Shown: positions 1-7,187, counted from the stretch's first letter. The stretch is DNA of 9,668 bases from Shuttleworthia sp045545575 (GCA_045545575.1 JAZQBE010000040.1:1-9668); one strand, 5' to 3'. The notes: generated by a model not told the origin, from the letters alone. A program made the numbers and translations.

Positions 1-1
1 G

Positions 2-40
2 GCCGTCCTTGCCAACGCCCGGGAACTGCGCCGGCTGTAA
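2..40 (+). CDS. C-terminal end of an unidentified upstream gene (partial)
   Basis: Frame 2 reads AVLANARELRRL and then TAA at 38-40. It looks like the natural end of a protein: an Ala/Leu/Arg-rich helix, followed about 40 bp later by a strong hairpin terminator. Only 12 residues are visible, so no family can be named. The other plus frames stay open through the terminator and are less plausible. Confidence 0.45.
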   Translation, partial: AVLANARELRRL

Positions 41-82
41 ACGCCGCGCGGCGCCGGCAGGAGAAGACAAAAGCAAAAAAGA

Positions 83-128
83 AAAACGCCAGCCCCTGCC
101 CGGATGCCCGGAGCGCGGCTGGCGTTTT
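83..128. terminator. bidirectional intrinsic terminator between convergent genes
   Basis: The arms AAAACGCCAGCC (83-94) and GGCTGGCGTTTT (117-128) are perfect complements and close a GC-rich loop. Read on the minus strand, the stem is followed by a long T-rich tail (complement of the A-rich stretch 62-86), which makes it a strong terminator for the DUF5688 gene ending at 144. Read on the plus strand, the tail is TTTTCG, weaker but usable by the gene ending at 40. Confidence 0.85.
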
Positions 129-143
129 CGCGTCGGAACCTGT

Positions 144-905
144 CTACGGATGCCGGAAGACGGGACGGACCAGCCGTCCGCTGCTTCGGCGGTAGAGATA
201 ACAGTGATCGGAAAGGATGTCCTCCGGAAGAAGAACGGTGTCGTTGATTTCGCGGATCATGGAATCCGGATTCTGATTTGCCATGTCCGACGCCGGCAGG
301 GCCAGCATCTCGTGAATGCTGCTCGGAAGAATCATCAGGTCGTCCTTCCAGGTATCTGCCAGACGGGAAAGCACCCCCGGATAGAGGATGACCGACGCGC
401 CGAACTGCTGGCGGACGTTGGTCAGGGCGAGCAGGCGGGGCAAGGCGGCTGACGCCTCGTCATCCGCGTTTTTTGCCGGATCCTCCGGCGGCAGTGCGCC
501 GGCCGGCGGCCAGGAGGACGGATCCGCGATGTCCATCCGGATGGCCGGAAGAAGTTTCGGCCCGTTTTCCGTGGCCGCGTCGAACAGGTCGGCTTCCGTG
601 ACGTCGGGCCAGGCGGCCAGGTGTTCGTTGGAGATGTAGGCGCATGCCATATTGCCGCTGTCGAGTTCGAGCAGCAGCACGTAGCAGACGGCCAGATCCT
701 CGAGACAGCGGTGCGGCAGATTCGACAGCAGACCGGCGTGGCGCGTCGTGTGCAGAAGCCGGGGAACGATGCGTTCTCTGGCCAGGGAGAACCGGGAAAA
801 AACGTACCGCAGGGAAGCCGATACCTGCTGCCAGGCCGGATTTGTGTCGGATAAATGCGGATCTGCGGGAAATGGAACAATCTGTTCCGAAAGAAGGCTG
901 GACAT
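144..905 (-). CDS. DUF5688 family protein
   Basis: A 253-residue protein of unknown function, probably cytosolic: no signal peptide or membrane segment is seen. The segments LSNLPHRCLEDLAVCYVLL (60-78), ISNEHLAAW (91-99), VTEADLFDAATENGPKLLPA (102-121), LYPGVL (174-179), ILPSSIHEMLALP (192-204) and the C-terminal REINDTVLLPEDILSDH stretch (218-234) are the pattern I know from DUF5688 proteins, common in Lachnospiraceae. I chose ATG at 905-903 because AAGGAG lies 7 nt before it; an in-frame ATG 19 codons upstream lacks such a site. That ribosome site sits in the right arm of a perfect palindrome followed by a T-run, so expression may be controlled there. The gene follows tRNA-Thr on the same strand and ends at a strong terminator. 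The family name is from recognition, not a search; the role is unknown. Confidence 0.8.
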   Translation of the reverse strand: MSSLLSEQIVPFPADPHLSDTNPAWQQVSASLRYVFSRFSLARERIVPRLLHTTRHAGLLSNLPHRCLEDLAVCYVLLLELDSGNMACAYISNEHLAAWPDVTEADLFDAATENGPKLLPAIRMDIADPSSWPPAGALPPEDPAKNADDEASAALPRLLALTNVRQQFGASVILYPGVLSRLADTWKDDLMILPSSIHEMLALPASDMANQNPDSMIREINDTVLLPEDILSDHCYLYRRSSGRLVRPVFRHP

Positions 906-934
906 AAAAAGACTCCTTATGCATGCATAAGGAG
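906..934 (-). terminator. palindromic hairpin plus T-run, overlapping the RBS of the DUF5688 gene
   Basis: Positions 913-934 form a perfect palindrome with arms CTCCTTATGCA and TGCATAAGGAG. On the minus strand it is followed by TCTTTTT and then, at once, the ATG of the DUF5688 gene. The hairpin plus T-run fits an intrinsic terminator for the tRNA just upstream. The AAGGAG in its 3' arm is also the ribosome site of the next gene. It could be a plain tRNA terminator with a reused sequence, an attenuator, an RBS-masking hairpin, or a DNA operator. Confidence 0.6.
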
Positions 935-964
935 AGAATCGTAAAAGCGCGGGATATCGCAAAA

Positions 965-1037
965 AGCTCCGGATCGGATTCGAACCGATGACCCCTTCAT
1001 TACGAGTGAAGTGCTCTACCTGCTGAGCTATCGGAGC
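965..1037 (-). tRNA. tRNA-Thr, anticodon CGT
   Basis: Reading the minus strand, a full 73-nt cloverleaf is visible: acceptor GCTCCGA, D-arm GCTC/GAGC, anticodon stem CTTCA/TGAAG with loop CTCGTAA, a 5-nt variable loop GGGTC, and T-arm ATCGG-TTCGAAT-CCGAT. The anticodon is CGT (plus-strand positions 1002-1004), which reads the Thr codon ACG. The 3' CCA is not encoded; the discriminator base is T. The seventh acceptor pair is an A-C mismatch (positions 1031 and 972); the other six pair normally. It has its own promoter about 34 bp upstream. Confidence 0.95.
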
Positions 1038-1070
1038 GTCGTGAACCGGCTTTCGCCGGACACAAACACG

Positions 1071-1098
1071 ATTATAACAAATTCCGGAAGAATTGCAA
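1071..1098 (-). promoter_or_regulatory. sigma-A promoter for tRNA-Thr
   Basis: On the minus strand a -35 box TTGCAA (1093-1098) is separated by 16 bp from a perfect -10 box TATAAT (1071-1076). Transcription would start near 1064, about 27 nt before the mature tRNA. That short leader can fold as CCGGC-GAAA-GCCGG (1046-1059), a stable GNRA-capped hairpin that would lie in the 5' extension removed by RNase P. Confidence 0.8.
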
Positions 1099-1120
1099 GC
1101 AGAAAATCATCTTTCGGGTA

Positions 1121-1149
1121 TTGAGAGTTTTCTTTTTTTCAATTATACT
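1121..1149 (+). promoter_or_regulatory. sigma-A promoter for the membrane protein-queH-argH unit
   Basis: TTGAGA (1121-1126), a 17-bp T-rich spacer, and TATACT (1144-1149) make a near-consensus promoter. It faces away from the tRNA-Thr promoter at 1071-1098. The transcript would have an untranslated leader of about 100 nt before the TTG start at 1257. I see only short imperfect hairpins in that leader and no known riboswitch. Confidence 0.75.
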
Positions 1150-1256
1150 TGTGGGGTTAAGAAACGCGGCATCCGACATGCCCGTTTTCTGTCAGCGGCT
1201 GCCGGCGTCGGCCGGGGTTCGCTCAAATGCGTTTCACATGCGGAAAGGAGTTCCCA

Positions 1257-1616
1257 TTGGCTGCCAAACGTACCAAACGAAGCGGTCTGCAGTATCAGAT
1301 CGCATTTGCCGGTCCGATCGTCCTCGGCGCAGCGGCTCTGCTGTTTGCCCTGATTTCCATTTTCGCGCTTCATATTCCGGCGTTTTCCGTGATCCTGTTC
1401 ATCGTGCTCGAAGGCCTGCTGGCCTGGCTGTTGAATGAGACGCCCATCTATGTGCCGGGCATCGTCGCCGCGGTACAGGTCGTGGCGGGCATCCTCCGCG
1501 GGCACGTCATTTTCATGATTCTGATGGCACTGCTGTACCTGGGCGCCTACGTGGTGCTTCAGGCGCGGATGGATTACGACACCCGCGCGCTGCAGCGCAG
1601 AAAGCCCCGCGCATGA
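1257..1616 (+). CDS. small four-helix membrane protein, function unknown
   Basis: A 119-residue integral membrane protein. Hydrophobic segments lie at about 15-38, 42-59, 65-80 and 83-101; both ends are basic (MAAKRTKRSG at the start, QRRKPRA at the end), suggesting cytosolic tails. I place the start at TTG 1257 because AGGAG at 1246-1250 lies 6 nt before it; the ATG at 1227 has no good ribosome site. It is the first gene after the 1121-1149 promoter, and its stop overlaps the start of queH in an ATGA. That overlap implies translational coupling and perhaps a linked role, but I recognise no transporter or enzyme family. It may simply be a small conserved membrane protein of this lineage. Confidence 0.75.
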   Translation: MAAKRTKRSGLQYQIAFAGPIVLGAAALLFALISIFALHIPAFSVILFIVLEGLLAWLLNETPIYVPGIVAAVQVVAGILRGHVIFMILMALLYLGAYVVLQARMDYDTRALQRRKPRA

Positions 1617-2266
1617 CCGCCGGGCCCAACCGGGGGCAGAATGCCGAAAATTATCAGAGGCAGATGGAGGACATCCTTGCTTCCCATGCGTCGGACACGA
1701 AAGTGCCGACGCTTCTTTTACACAGCTGCTGCGCACCGTGTTCATCCCACGTGCTGACGGTGCTGTCGCCGCATTTCGACATCATCGACTATTATTACAA
1801 TCCGAACATCGCGCCCGCGGAGGAGTATGCCCACCGCGCCGCGGAGCTTTCCGGCCTGATCGCGGCCATGGATCTGCCGCATGAGGTGCGCTTCGTCGAA
1901 GGCGCATACGATCCGGAACGTTTTTTCGAGGCCGTCCGCGGCCTTGAGGAAGAGCCGGAGCGGGGCGCGCGCTGTGAAGTCTGCTTCCGGCTGCGGCTGT
2001 CCGAGGCGGCCCGCATGGCGGCGCAGATGAACGCGGACTATTTTACGACGTCTTTAACCATCAGTCCGATGAAGGACGCGGCGCTGTTGAATGCCATCGG
2101 CCGCGAGGAGGGCGCGAAAGCCGGCGTGGCCTGGCTTCCGTCGGATTTCAAAAAAAAGGGCGGATACCAGCATTCCATCGAACTATCACGCGAATATGAT
2201 CTGTACCGCCAGGATTACTGCGGCTGCATTTTTTCAAAGCGGCAGCGGGACAGGGAAAGGAACTGA
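1613..2266 (+). CDS. queH: epoxyqueuosine reductase QueH
   Basis: QueH (formerly DUF208) carries out the last step of queuosine synthesis, reducing epoxyqueuosine to queuosine in the wobble position of GUN-anticodon tRNAs; it is the non-B12 alternative to QueG. The 217-residue protein shows the family signatures in order: LLHSCCAPCSSH (Cys39, Cys40, Cys43), CEVCFRLRL (Cys121, Cys124), FTTSLTISPMK (144-154), SDFKKKGGYQHSIELS (177-192) and YRQDYCGC (Cys203, Cys205). Cys40, Cys121, Cys124 and one neighbour are expected to bind the 4Fe-4S cluster, and the CGC pair is expected to be redox-active (family knowledge). There is no clear ribosome site; the ATGA overlap with the membrane protein suggests translation by coupling. 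argH follows after 2 nt. A Met at residue 18 is an alternative start. No other queuosine gene lies in the window. Confidence 0.93.
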   Translation: MTAGPNRGQNAENYQRQMEDILASHASDTKVPTLLLHSCCAPCSSHVLTVLSPHFDIIDYYYNPNIAPAEEYAHRAAELSGLIAAMDLPHEVRFVEGAYDPERFFEAVRGLEEEPERGARCEVCFRLRLSEAARMAAQMNADYFTTSLTISPMKDAALLNAIGREEGAKAGVAWLPSDFKKKGGYQHSIELSREYDLYRQDYCGCIFSKRQRDRERN

Positions 2267-2268
2267 CT

Positions 2269-3645
2269 ATGGCCAAGCTTTGGGGCGGGCGCTTTACCAA
2301 GGAGACGGATCCGGACGTGTTCCGGTTCAACGCTTCCATTTCATTTGACAAACGGCTCTGGGCCTGCGACATCGAGGGCAGCCGCGTGCACGCGGCCATG
2401 CTGGTCCGCCAGGGCATTCTAAGCGCTGAAGACGGCGCAGCCATCGAACAGGGGCTTTCGGAGATCGCCTCCGAACTGGCCGACGGACGGCTGAGTGTCG
2501 ACGAGACCGCCGAGGATATCCACAGCTTCGTGGAAGCCGAGCTGACGGCCCGCATCGGCGACGCCGGAAAGCGTCTGCATACCGGCCGCAGCCGCAACGA
2601 CCAGGTCGCGCTGGACATGCGCATGTACGTGCGCGAGGATCTTACGCGGACCGCGGATGCCCTTCGGACGCTTCTTTCGGTGATCTTAGACGGCATGGAG
2701 GAGCACATCGATTCGGTCATGCCGGGCTTTACGCATCTGCAGAAGGCCCAGCCGACCACGCTGGCCCATCACCTGGGCGCCTATTTCGCCATGTTCCGGC
2801 GGGATCTGATCCGCCTTCGCGACACGAAGCGGCATCTGAACGAGTGTCCCCTGGGCAGCGGCGCATTTGCCGGCACGACCTATCCCCTCGACCGGGAATA
2901 CACCGCCCGCGAGCTGGGATTTGACCGGCCCTGTGCCAATTCCATGGACGGCGTGTCCGACCGGGACTACCTGATCGAATACCTGTCGGATCTGGCGCTG
3001 ATCCAGATGCATTTAAGCCGGTTCTGCGAGGAGATCATCCTCTGGAACAGCGACGAGTACCGCTTCGTGGAGATCGACGACGCCTACAGCACGGGCAGTT
3101 CGATCATGCCCCAGAAGAAAAATCCCGATATCGCGGAGCTTGTGCGCGGAAAGACCGGCCGGGTGTACGGCGCTTTAAACGCGCTGCTTGTGACCATGAA
3201 GGGCCTTCCGCTCGCTTACAATAAGGACATGCAGGAGGACAAGGAGACGGCCTTCGACGCCATGGATACGGTGCGCAGCTGTATCCGTCTGTTTACGGGC
3301 ATGCTGTCCACCATGCGTTTCCGCAAAGACGTCATGGCCCGTTCCGCCCGCCGCGGCTTTACGAACGCGACGGACGCCGCGGATTATCTGGTGCGCAAAG
3401 GCGTGCCGTTCCGGGACGCCCACGGCATCATCGGCCGCATCGTCGTCGACTGTGTCGTACGGCAGATCGCCATCGACGAGCTGACGTTAGCGGAGCTTCA
3501 GACCTATTCGCCGGCCTTTGAAGAGGATATCTACGAGGCGCTGTCCATGGAAGCCTGCGTCAGCCGGCGGCTGACGGCCGGCGCGCCGGGACGGGCGGCG
3601 ATGGAAGCACAGATCGCGGATGCCAAAGCGTTTCTGGAAAGCTGA
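2269..3645 (+). CDS. argH: argininosuccinate lyase
   Basis: ArgH splits argininosuccinate into arginine and fumarate, the last step of arginine synthesis, and works as a cytosolic homotetramer. The 458-residue length is normal for the family. Visible signatures are LWGGRF at the N-terminus, HTGRSRNDQ (104-112), GFTHLQKAQPTT with His156, and the superfamily signature GSSIMPQKKNPD (276-287) with the catalytic Ser at 277/278 in the mobile loop. The C-terminal helical domain is complete. AAAGG at 2256-2260 lies 8 nt before the ATG. It starts 2 nt after queH, so the two are surely co-transcribed, although their pathways are unrelated. No argG or other arginine gene is present, and I see no ARG-box in the short upstream gap. 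Confidence 0.97.
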   Translation: MAKLWGGRFTKETDPDVFRFNASISFDKRLWACDIEGSRVHAAMLVRQGILSAEDGAAIEQGLSEIASELADGRLSVDETAEDIHSFVEAELTARIGDAGKRLHTGRSRNDQVALDMRMYVREDLTRTADALRTLLSVILDGMEEHIDSVMPGFTHLQKAQPTTLAHHLGAYFAMFRRDLIRLRDTKRHLNECPLGSGAFAGTTYPLDREYTARELGFDRPCANSMDGVSDRDYLIEYLSDLALIQMHLSRFCEEIILWNSDEYRFVEIDDAYSTGSSIMPQKKNPDIAELVRGKTGRVYGALNALLVTMKGLPLAYNKDMQEDKETAFDAMDTVRSCIRLFTGMLSTMRFRKDVMARSARRGFTNATDAADYLVRKGVPFRDAHGIIGRIVVDCVVRQIAIDELTLAELQTYSPAFEEDIYEALSMEACVSRRLTAGAPGRAAMEAQIADAKAFLES

Positions 3646-3731
3646 AACCGGTAAATCGGGGAGTGTGTAAGGTCGTACGTTTTTACACTGACACGGATGG
3701 GGAACGCGGTTTCGCGGAAAGGAGCAATAAA

Positions 3732-4823
3732 ATGGAAAAGAAACTGAAGGTAGGAATTCTCGGCGCCACCGGCATGGTCGGACAGCGGTTCATCACGCTT
3801 CTGGCAGACCATCCGTGGTATGACATCTGCATGCTCGCGGCGAGCCCGCGCAGCGCCGGCCAGACGTATGAAAACGCGGTCGGAAGCCGCTGGAAGATGG
3901 ATACGCCGATGCCCGAAAAGGTGAAGAACATGATCGTCTGCGACGTCAACGACATCGCAGCCGTTTCGGCGGCCGTCGACTTTGTCTTCAGCGCGGTGGA
4001 TATGTCCAAGGACGAAATCAAGGCGATCGAGGAAGCCTACGCGAAAGCGGAAGTGCCGGTCGTCTCTAACAACAGCGCCCACCGCTGGACGCCGGACGTG
4101 CCGATGCTGATTCCGGAGATCAACGACGCGCACCTGGCCGTCATCGCGGACCAGAAAAAGCGCCTCGGCACCACCCGCGGCTTCATCTGCGTCAAGCCGA
4201 ACTGCTCGATCCAGTCCTACACCCCGGCGTTGACCGCGTGGAAGAAGTGGGAGCCCTATGAGGTGGTCGTCACCACCTACCAGGCCATTTCCGGCGCCGG
4301 CAAGACCTTTAAGGACTGGCCGGAGATGGTGGAGAACATCATCCCCTACATCGGCGGCGAGGAAGAAAAGAGCGAGAAGGAGCCGCTGCGCATCTGGGGC
4401 ACCTACGATTCCGAAAAGGGCGAGATCGTGCCCGCAACGGAGCCGGTGATCACCTCCCAGTGCATCCGCGTGCCGGTGTTAAACGGCCACACGGCGGCCG
4501 CCTTCGTCAAGTTCCGCAACAAAGCCACGAAAGAGGAGCTGGTGCAGGCTCTTCTGGATTTCAAGGGCCTTCCGCAGGACCTGGAGCTTCCGAGCGCCCC
4601 GAAGCAGTTCATCCGCTACATGGAAGAGGACAACCGCCCGCAGGTGACCTTGGACGTGGATTATGAGCGCGGCTTCGGCATCTCCATCGGACGTCTGCGC
4701 GAGGACACCGTCTACGACTGGAAGTTCGTCGGCCTGTCCCACAACACGATCCGCGGCGCGGCCGGCGGTGCCCTTTTAGGCGCCGAGCTTCTGACCAGGC
4801 TGGGATACATCACCGCGAAATAA
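3732..4823 (+). CDS. asd: aspartate-semialdehyde dehydrogenase (archaeal/fungal-type)
   Basis: Asd reduces aspartyl-4-phosphate to aspartate-4-semialdehyde with NADPH, the branch point to lysine/diaminopimelate, methionine, threonine and isoleucine. The 363-residue protein has the nucleotide loop GATGMVGQ (11-18), catalytic Cys158 in VKPNCSIQSY, QAISGAGK (184-191) and the substrate-binding RVPVLNGHT (246-254) with Arg246 and His253. The long form with EKVKN and SNNSAHRW motifs fits the archaeal/fungal subgroup rather than the proteobacterial one. I chose ATG 3732 because AAAGGAG (3718-3724) lies 7 nt before it; an in-frame ATG at 3663 has no such site. The 86-bp gap after argH holds no clear promoter, so it may be read through from argH. 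A strong hairpin lies directly downstream. Confidence 0.95.
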   Translation: MEKKLKVGILGATGMVGQRFITLLADHPWYDICMLAASPRSAGQTYENAVGSRWKMDTPMPEKVKNMIVCDVNDIAAVSAAVDFVFSAVDMSKDEIKAIEEAYAKAEVPVVSNNSAHRWTPDVPMLIPEINDAHLAVIADQKKRLGTTRGFICVKPNCSIQSYTPALTAWKKWEPYEVVVTTYQAISGAGKTFKDWPEMVENIIPYIGGEEEKSEKEPLRIWGTYDSEKGEIVPATEPVITSQCIRVPVLNGHTAAAFVKFRNKATKEELVQALLDFKGLPQDLELPSAPKQFIRYMEEDNRPQVTLDVDYERGFGISIGRLREDTVYDWKFVGLSHNTIRGAAGGALLGAELLTRLGYITAK

Positions 4824-4836
4824 GAACAAATTGTTC

Positions 4837-4886
4837 CGATGCACGGCCTCCTTTCCCGATGGAAAGCGCCGTGCATCGAGTTTATT
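4837..4886 (+). terminator. compound hairpin, probable asd terminator
   Basis: An outer stem CGATGCACGGC (4837-4847) / GCCGTGCATCG (4868-4878) encloses an inner stem CTTTCC (4851-4856) / GGAAAG (4861-4866) with a CGAT loop. AGTTTATT follows, a modest T-rich tail. It begins 14 nt after the asd stop and ends before the topoisomerase ribosome site, so it most likely ends asd transcription, perhaps partly. The ATG at 4859 lies in its loop and is unlikely to be a real start. Confidence 0.65.
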
Positions 4887-4906
4887 GCCTGTCTTTCGGA
4901 GGCCCC

Positions 4907-7081
4907 ATGGGAAAACCGCTGTTTATCGCTGAAAAACCGAGTGTCGCGCAGGAGTTCGCAAAGGCGCTGTCTCTTTCCGCCGCCCGCCGGGACGGATATC
5001 TGGAGGGGGAGAACGCCGTCGTGACGTGGTGCGTCGGGCATCTGGTGACCATGAGCTACCCGGAAGTCTACGACGAAGCCTACCGGCGCTGGCGCCTCGA
5101 CACGCTGCCCTTTCTGCCGGATCATTTCCTTTATGAAGTGATCGAGTCCTCGAAAAAACAGTTTGACATCGTCAAAAGCCTGCTGAACCGGCCGGACATC
5201 GATACGATCTATGTCTGCACCGACTCGGGGCGGGAGGGAGAGTACATTTACCGGCTTGTCGAGCAGGAAGCCGGCGTCACCGGCAAGGAGCGCCGCCGGG
5301 TCTGGATCGACTCCCAGACGGAGGAGGAGATCAAACGCGGCATCAAAGAGGCGCGCCCGTTAAGCGACTACGACAATCTGGCCGCGTCCGCCTATCTGCG
5401 GGCGAAGGAAGATTACCTGATGGGCATCAACTTCTCCCGGCTTTTGACCCTGAAATACGGAAACGTGCTGGCCGGCCTGCTGAAGGAGAAACGCTGTGTG
5501 ATCTCCGTCGGCCGCGTGATGACCTGTGTGCTGGGCATGGTGGTGCGCCGGGAACGCGAGATCCGTTCCTTTGAAAAGACCCCGTTTTACCGTGTGCTCG
5601 CCGACGTGAAGATTCCCGCGGAAACCGAGTCGGCCGCGCTGTCCGATCTGGAATGGCGCGCCGTGGAAGGGTCGGCGTATTTCGAATCGCCGAAGCTGTA
5701 CAAGGAAAACGGTTTTTCAAAACGGGAAGACGCCCTTGCGCTGATTGCCGCCCAGAGCCGCCGCGAAGAGGCGGTTTCGGCCGGCGGCCTTCCGGACAAC
5801 GTGCTGCCTCTGGACGGGGAGCCGGAGGTCTGGGGCTCCATCGCGCGTATCGAGAAGAAAAAAGAAAAGAAAAACGCGCCGCTTCTGTACAACCTGGCCG
5901 AGCTGCAGAACGACTGCTCGCGGATGTTTAAGATCAGCCCGGACGAAACCCTGCAGACGGTGCAGGAGCTCTACGAAAAGAAGCTGGTCACCTATCCCCG
6001 TACCGACGCCCGCGTGCTCTCCACCGCCGTGGCGAAGGAGATCGACAAAAACATCCGCGGCCTCGGGGGCATTCCCGGCGTGGCGCCCTTCGTCCGGGAG
6101 ATCCTGGAAAAAGGGCTTTACAAAGGCATCGCCAAAACCCGCTACACCAACGATAAGCAGATCACGGATCACTACGCCATCATACCGACGGGGTCGGGCC
6201 TGGGCGAGCTTTCCCGGCTTTCGTCCCGCAGCGTGAAGGTCTACGAGGTCATCGTCCGCCGGTTCCTGGCCATTTTCTATCCGCCGGCCGTCTACGAGAA
6301 GATCGGGCTGACCGTCACGCTCGACACCGAGAGCTACTTCGCCTCGGACCGGATCCTTTCCGAGGAAGGATATCTGGCGGTGATGGCCTACTCCTTCCGC
6401 CGCAAAAAAACCGAATCCGCGGAAGCCGCCGGCCCGAAGGACGGCAGGGCGAATCCGGAGGCGGAAGACGACGGTGCGGAAGACGCCGCCGAGGAAGAGG
6501 GAAATGCGGCGCTGGCCGCCCTGCTGCCCGTGCTGAAAAAGGGCAGCCCGGTGCAGTTTACGTCCTTTGCGGTCCGCGAAGGGGAGACCTCGCCGCCGAA
6601 GCGGTACAATTCCGGTTCCATGATTCTGGCCATGGAAAACGCCGGCCAGCTGATCGAGGACGAGGAGCTGCGCGCCCAGATCAAGGGCAGCGGGATCGGC
6701 ACCTCCGCGACCCGCGCGGAAATCTTAAAGAAACTGTTCAAGAACGGCTATCTGAACCTGAACAACAAAACACAGATCATCACGCCGACGCTGCTCGGGG
6801 AAATGATCTTTGACGTGGTTTATACGTCCCTGACGTCCATGCTCAACCCGGAGCTGACGGCGAGCTGGGAGAAGGGGCTGACCTACGTGGCGGAAGGCAG
6901 CATTACGGAAGACGAGTACATGAAAAAACTCGAAGACTATATCCGCCGCAATACCGACCGCGTCATGCGCCTGTACAACCAGCAGGCCTTAAACGCGCAG
7001 TTTGCCGCGGTGTCGCCGTTTTACAGCGCAAAGAAAGCGCCGGCGTCCAAGGGAACTGCCCGCCGGAAAGCCAAAGAATAG
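4907..7081 (+). CDS. topB: type IA DNA topoisomerase, TopB/topoisomerase III-like
   Basis: A 724-residue type IA topoisomerase, which cuts and passes single DNA strands to relax or decatenate DNA. The N-terminal TOPRIM domain holds Glu9 in IAEKPSVA, WCVGHLV (41-47) and CTDSGREGEYIYR (104-116). The active-site Tyr363 lies in KKLVTYPRTDARVLS, and GSGIGTSATRAEIL near 594-607 matches the conserved GIG.P(S)TRA-type motif. The TOPRIM motif is DSGREGE (Asp106, Gly108, Glu110) instead of the usual DxDREGE. A highly acidic Ala/Glu/Asp linker spans about 501-533, and the C-terminus is a short Lys/Arg-rich tail with no zinc-finger cysteines. ATG 4907 follows GGAGG (4898-4902), spaced 4 nt; the upstream ATG 4859 lies in a hairpin loop. 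I infer a chromosomal housekeeping enzyme, but this type also occurs on conjugative elements; no such genes are nearby. Confidence 0.92.
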   Translation: MGKPLFIAEKPSVAQEFAKALSLSAARRDGYLEGENAVVTWCVGHLVTMSYPEVYDEAYRRWRLDTLPFLPDHFLYEVIESSKKQFDIVKSLLNRPDIDTIYVCTDSGREGEYIYRLVEQEAGVTGKERRRVWIDSQTEEEIKRGIKEARPLSDYDNLAASAYLRAKEDYLMGINFSRLLTLKYGNVLAGLLKEKRCVISVGRVMTCVLGMVVRREREIRSFEKTPFYRVLADVKIPAETESAALSDLEWRAVEGSAYFESPKLYKENGFSKREDALALIAAQSRREEAVSAGGLPDNVLPLDGEPEVWGSIARIEKKKEKKNAPLLYNLAELQNDCSRMFKISPDETLQTVQELYEKKLVTYPRTDARVLSTAVAKEIDKNIRGLGGIPGVAPFVREILEKGLYKGIAKTRYTNDKQITDHYAIIPTGSGLGELSRLSSRSVKVYEVIVRRFLAIFYPPAVYEKIGLTVTLDTESYFASDRILSEEGYLAVMAYSFRRKKTESAEAAGPKDGRANPEAEDDGAEDAAEEEGNAALAALLPVLKKGSPVQFTSFAVREGETSPPKRYNSGSMILAMENAGQLIEDEELRAQIKGSGIGTSATRAEILKKLFKNGYLNLNNKTQIITPTLLGEMIFDVVYTSLTSMLNPELTASWEKGLTYVAEGSITEDEYMKKLEDYIRRNTDRVMRLYNQQALNAQFAAVSPFYSAKKAPASKGTARRKAKE

Positions 7082-7117
7082 GATTGTGAATTCTTTATGA
7101 AACCTTCGAGAAAGACT

Positions 7118-7146
7118 TTGCGCTTTGCGGAATGCGGCATTATAAT
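7118..7146 (+). promoter_or_regulatory. sigma-A promoter for the phasin-like gene
   Basis: A perfect -10 box TATAAT (7141-7146) lies 17 bp after TTGCGC (7118-7123), a partial -35 box. Transcription would begin near 7153, leaving a short leader with the strong ribosome site AAAGGAGG. The topoisomerase gene ends 36 bp upstream without a convincing terminator. Confidence 0.7.
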
Positions 7147-7187
7147 GAAGGCGTAGTTATTGGCAGGAAATCGTAAAGGAGGAAACC

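Noticed and set aside
1143..1745. 200-codon minus-strand open frame opposite the membrane protein and queH
   Set aside because: It lies antisense to two well-supported coupled genes, has no ribosome site and shows a low-complexity composition typical of GC-rich shadow frames.
3665..3688. GTGTAA/TTACAC inverted repeat in the argH-asd gap
   Set aside because: The stem is only 6 bp with a 12-nt loop and no T-run or promoter boxes; too weak to call an operator or terminator.
3531..4133. 200-codon minus-strand open frame over the argH/asd junction
   Set aside because: Antisense to two clear enzymes and Arg/His/Asp-rich as expected from complementing their codons.
4824..4836. LexA/SOS box next to the topoisomerase gene
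   Set aside because: GAAC and GTTC are separated by 5 bases, whereas the Bacillota LexA box has 4, and it lies before a terminator, not in a promoter.
7073..7098. AAAGAAT/ATTCTTT hairpin at the topoisomerase stop as a terminator
   Set aside because: A 7-bp AT-rich stem without a T-tract; not convincing.
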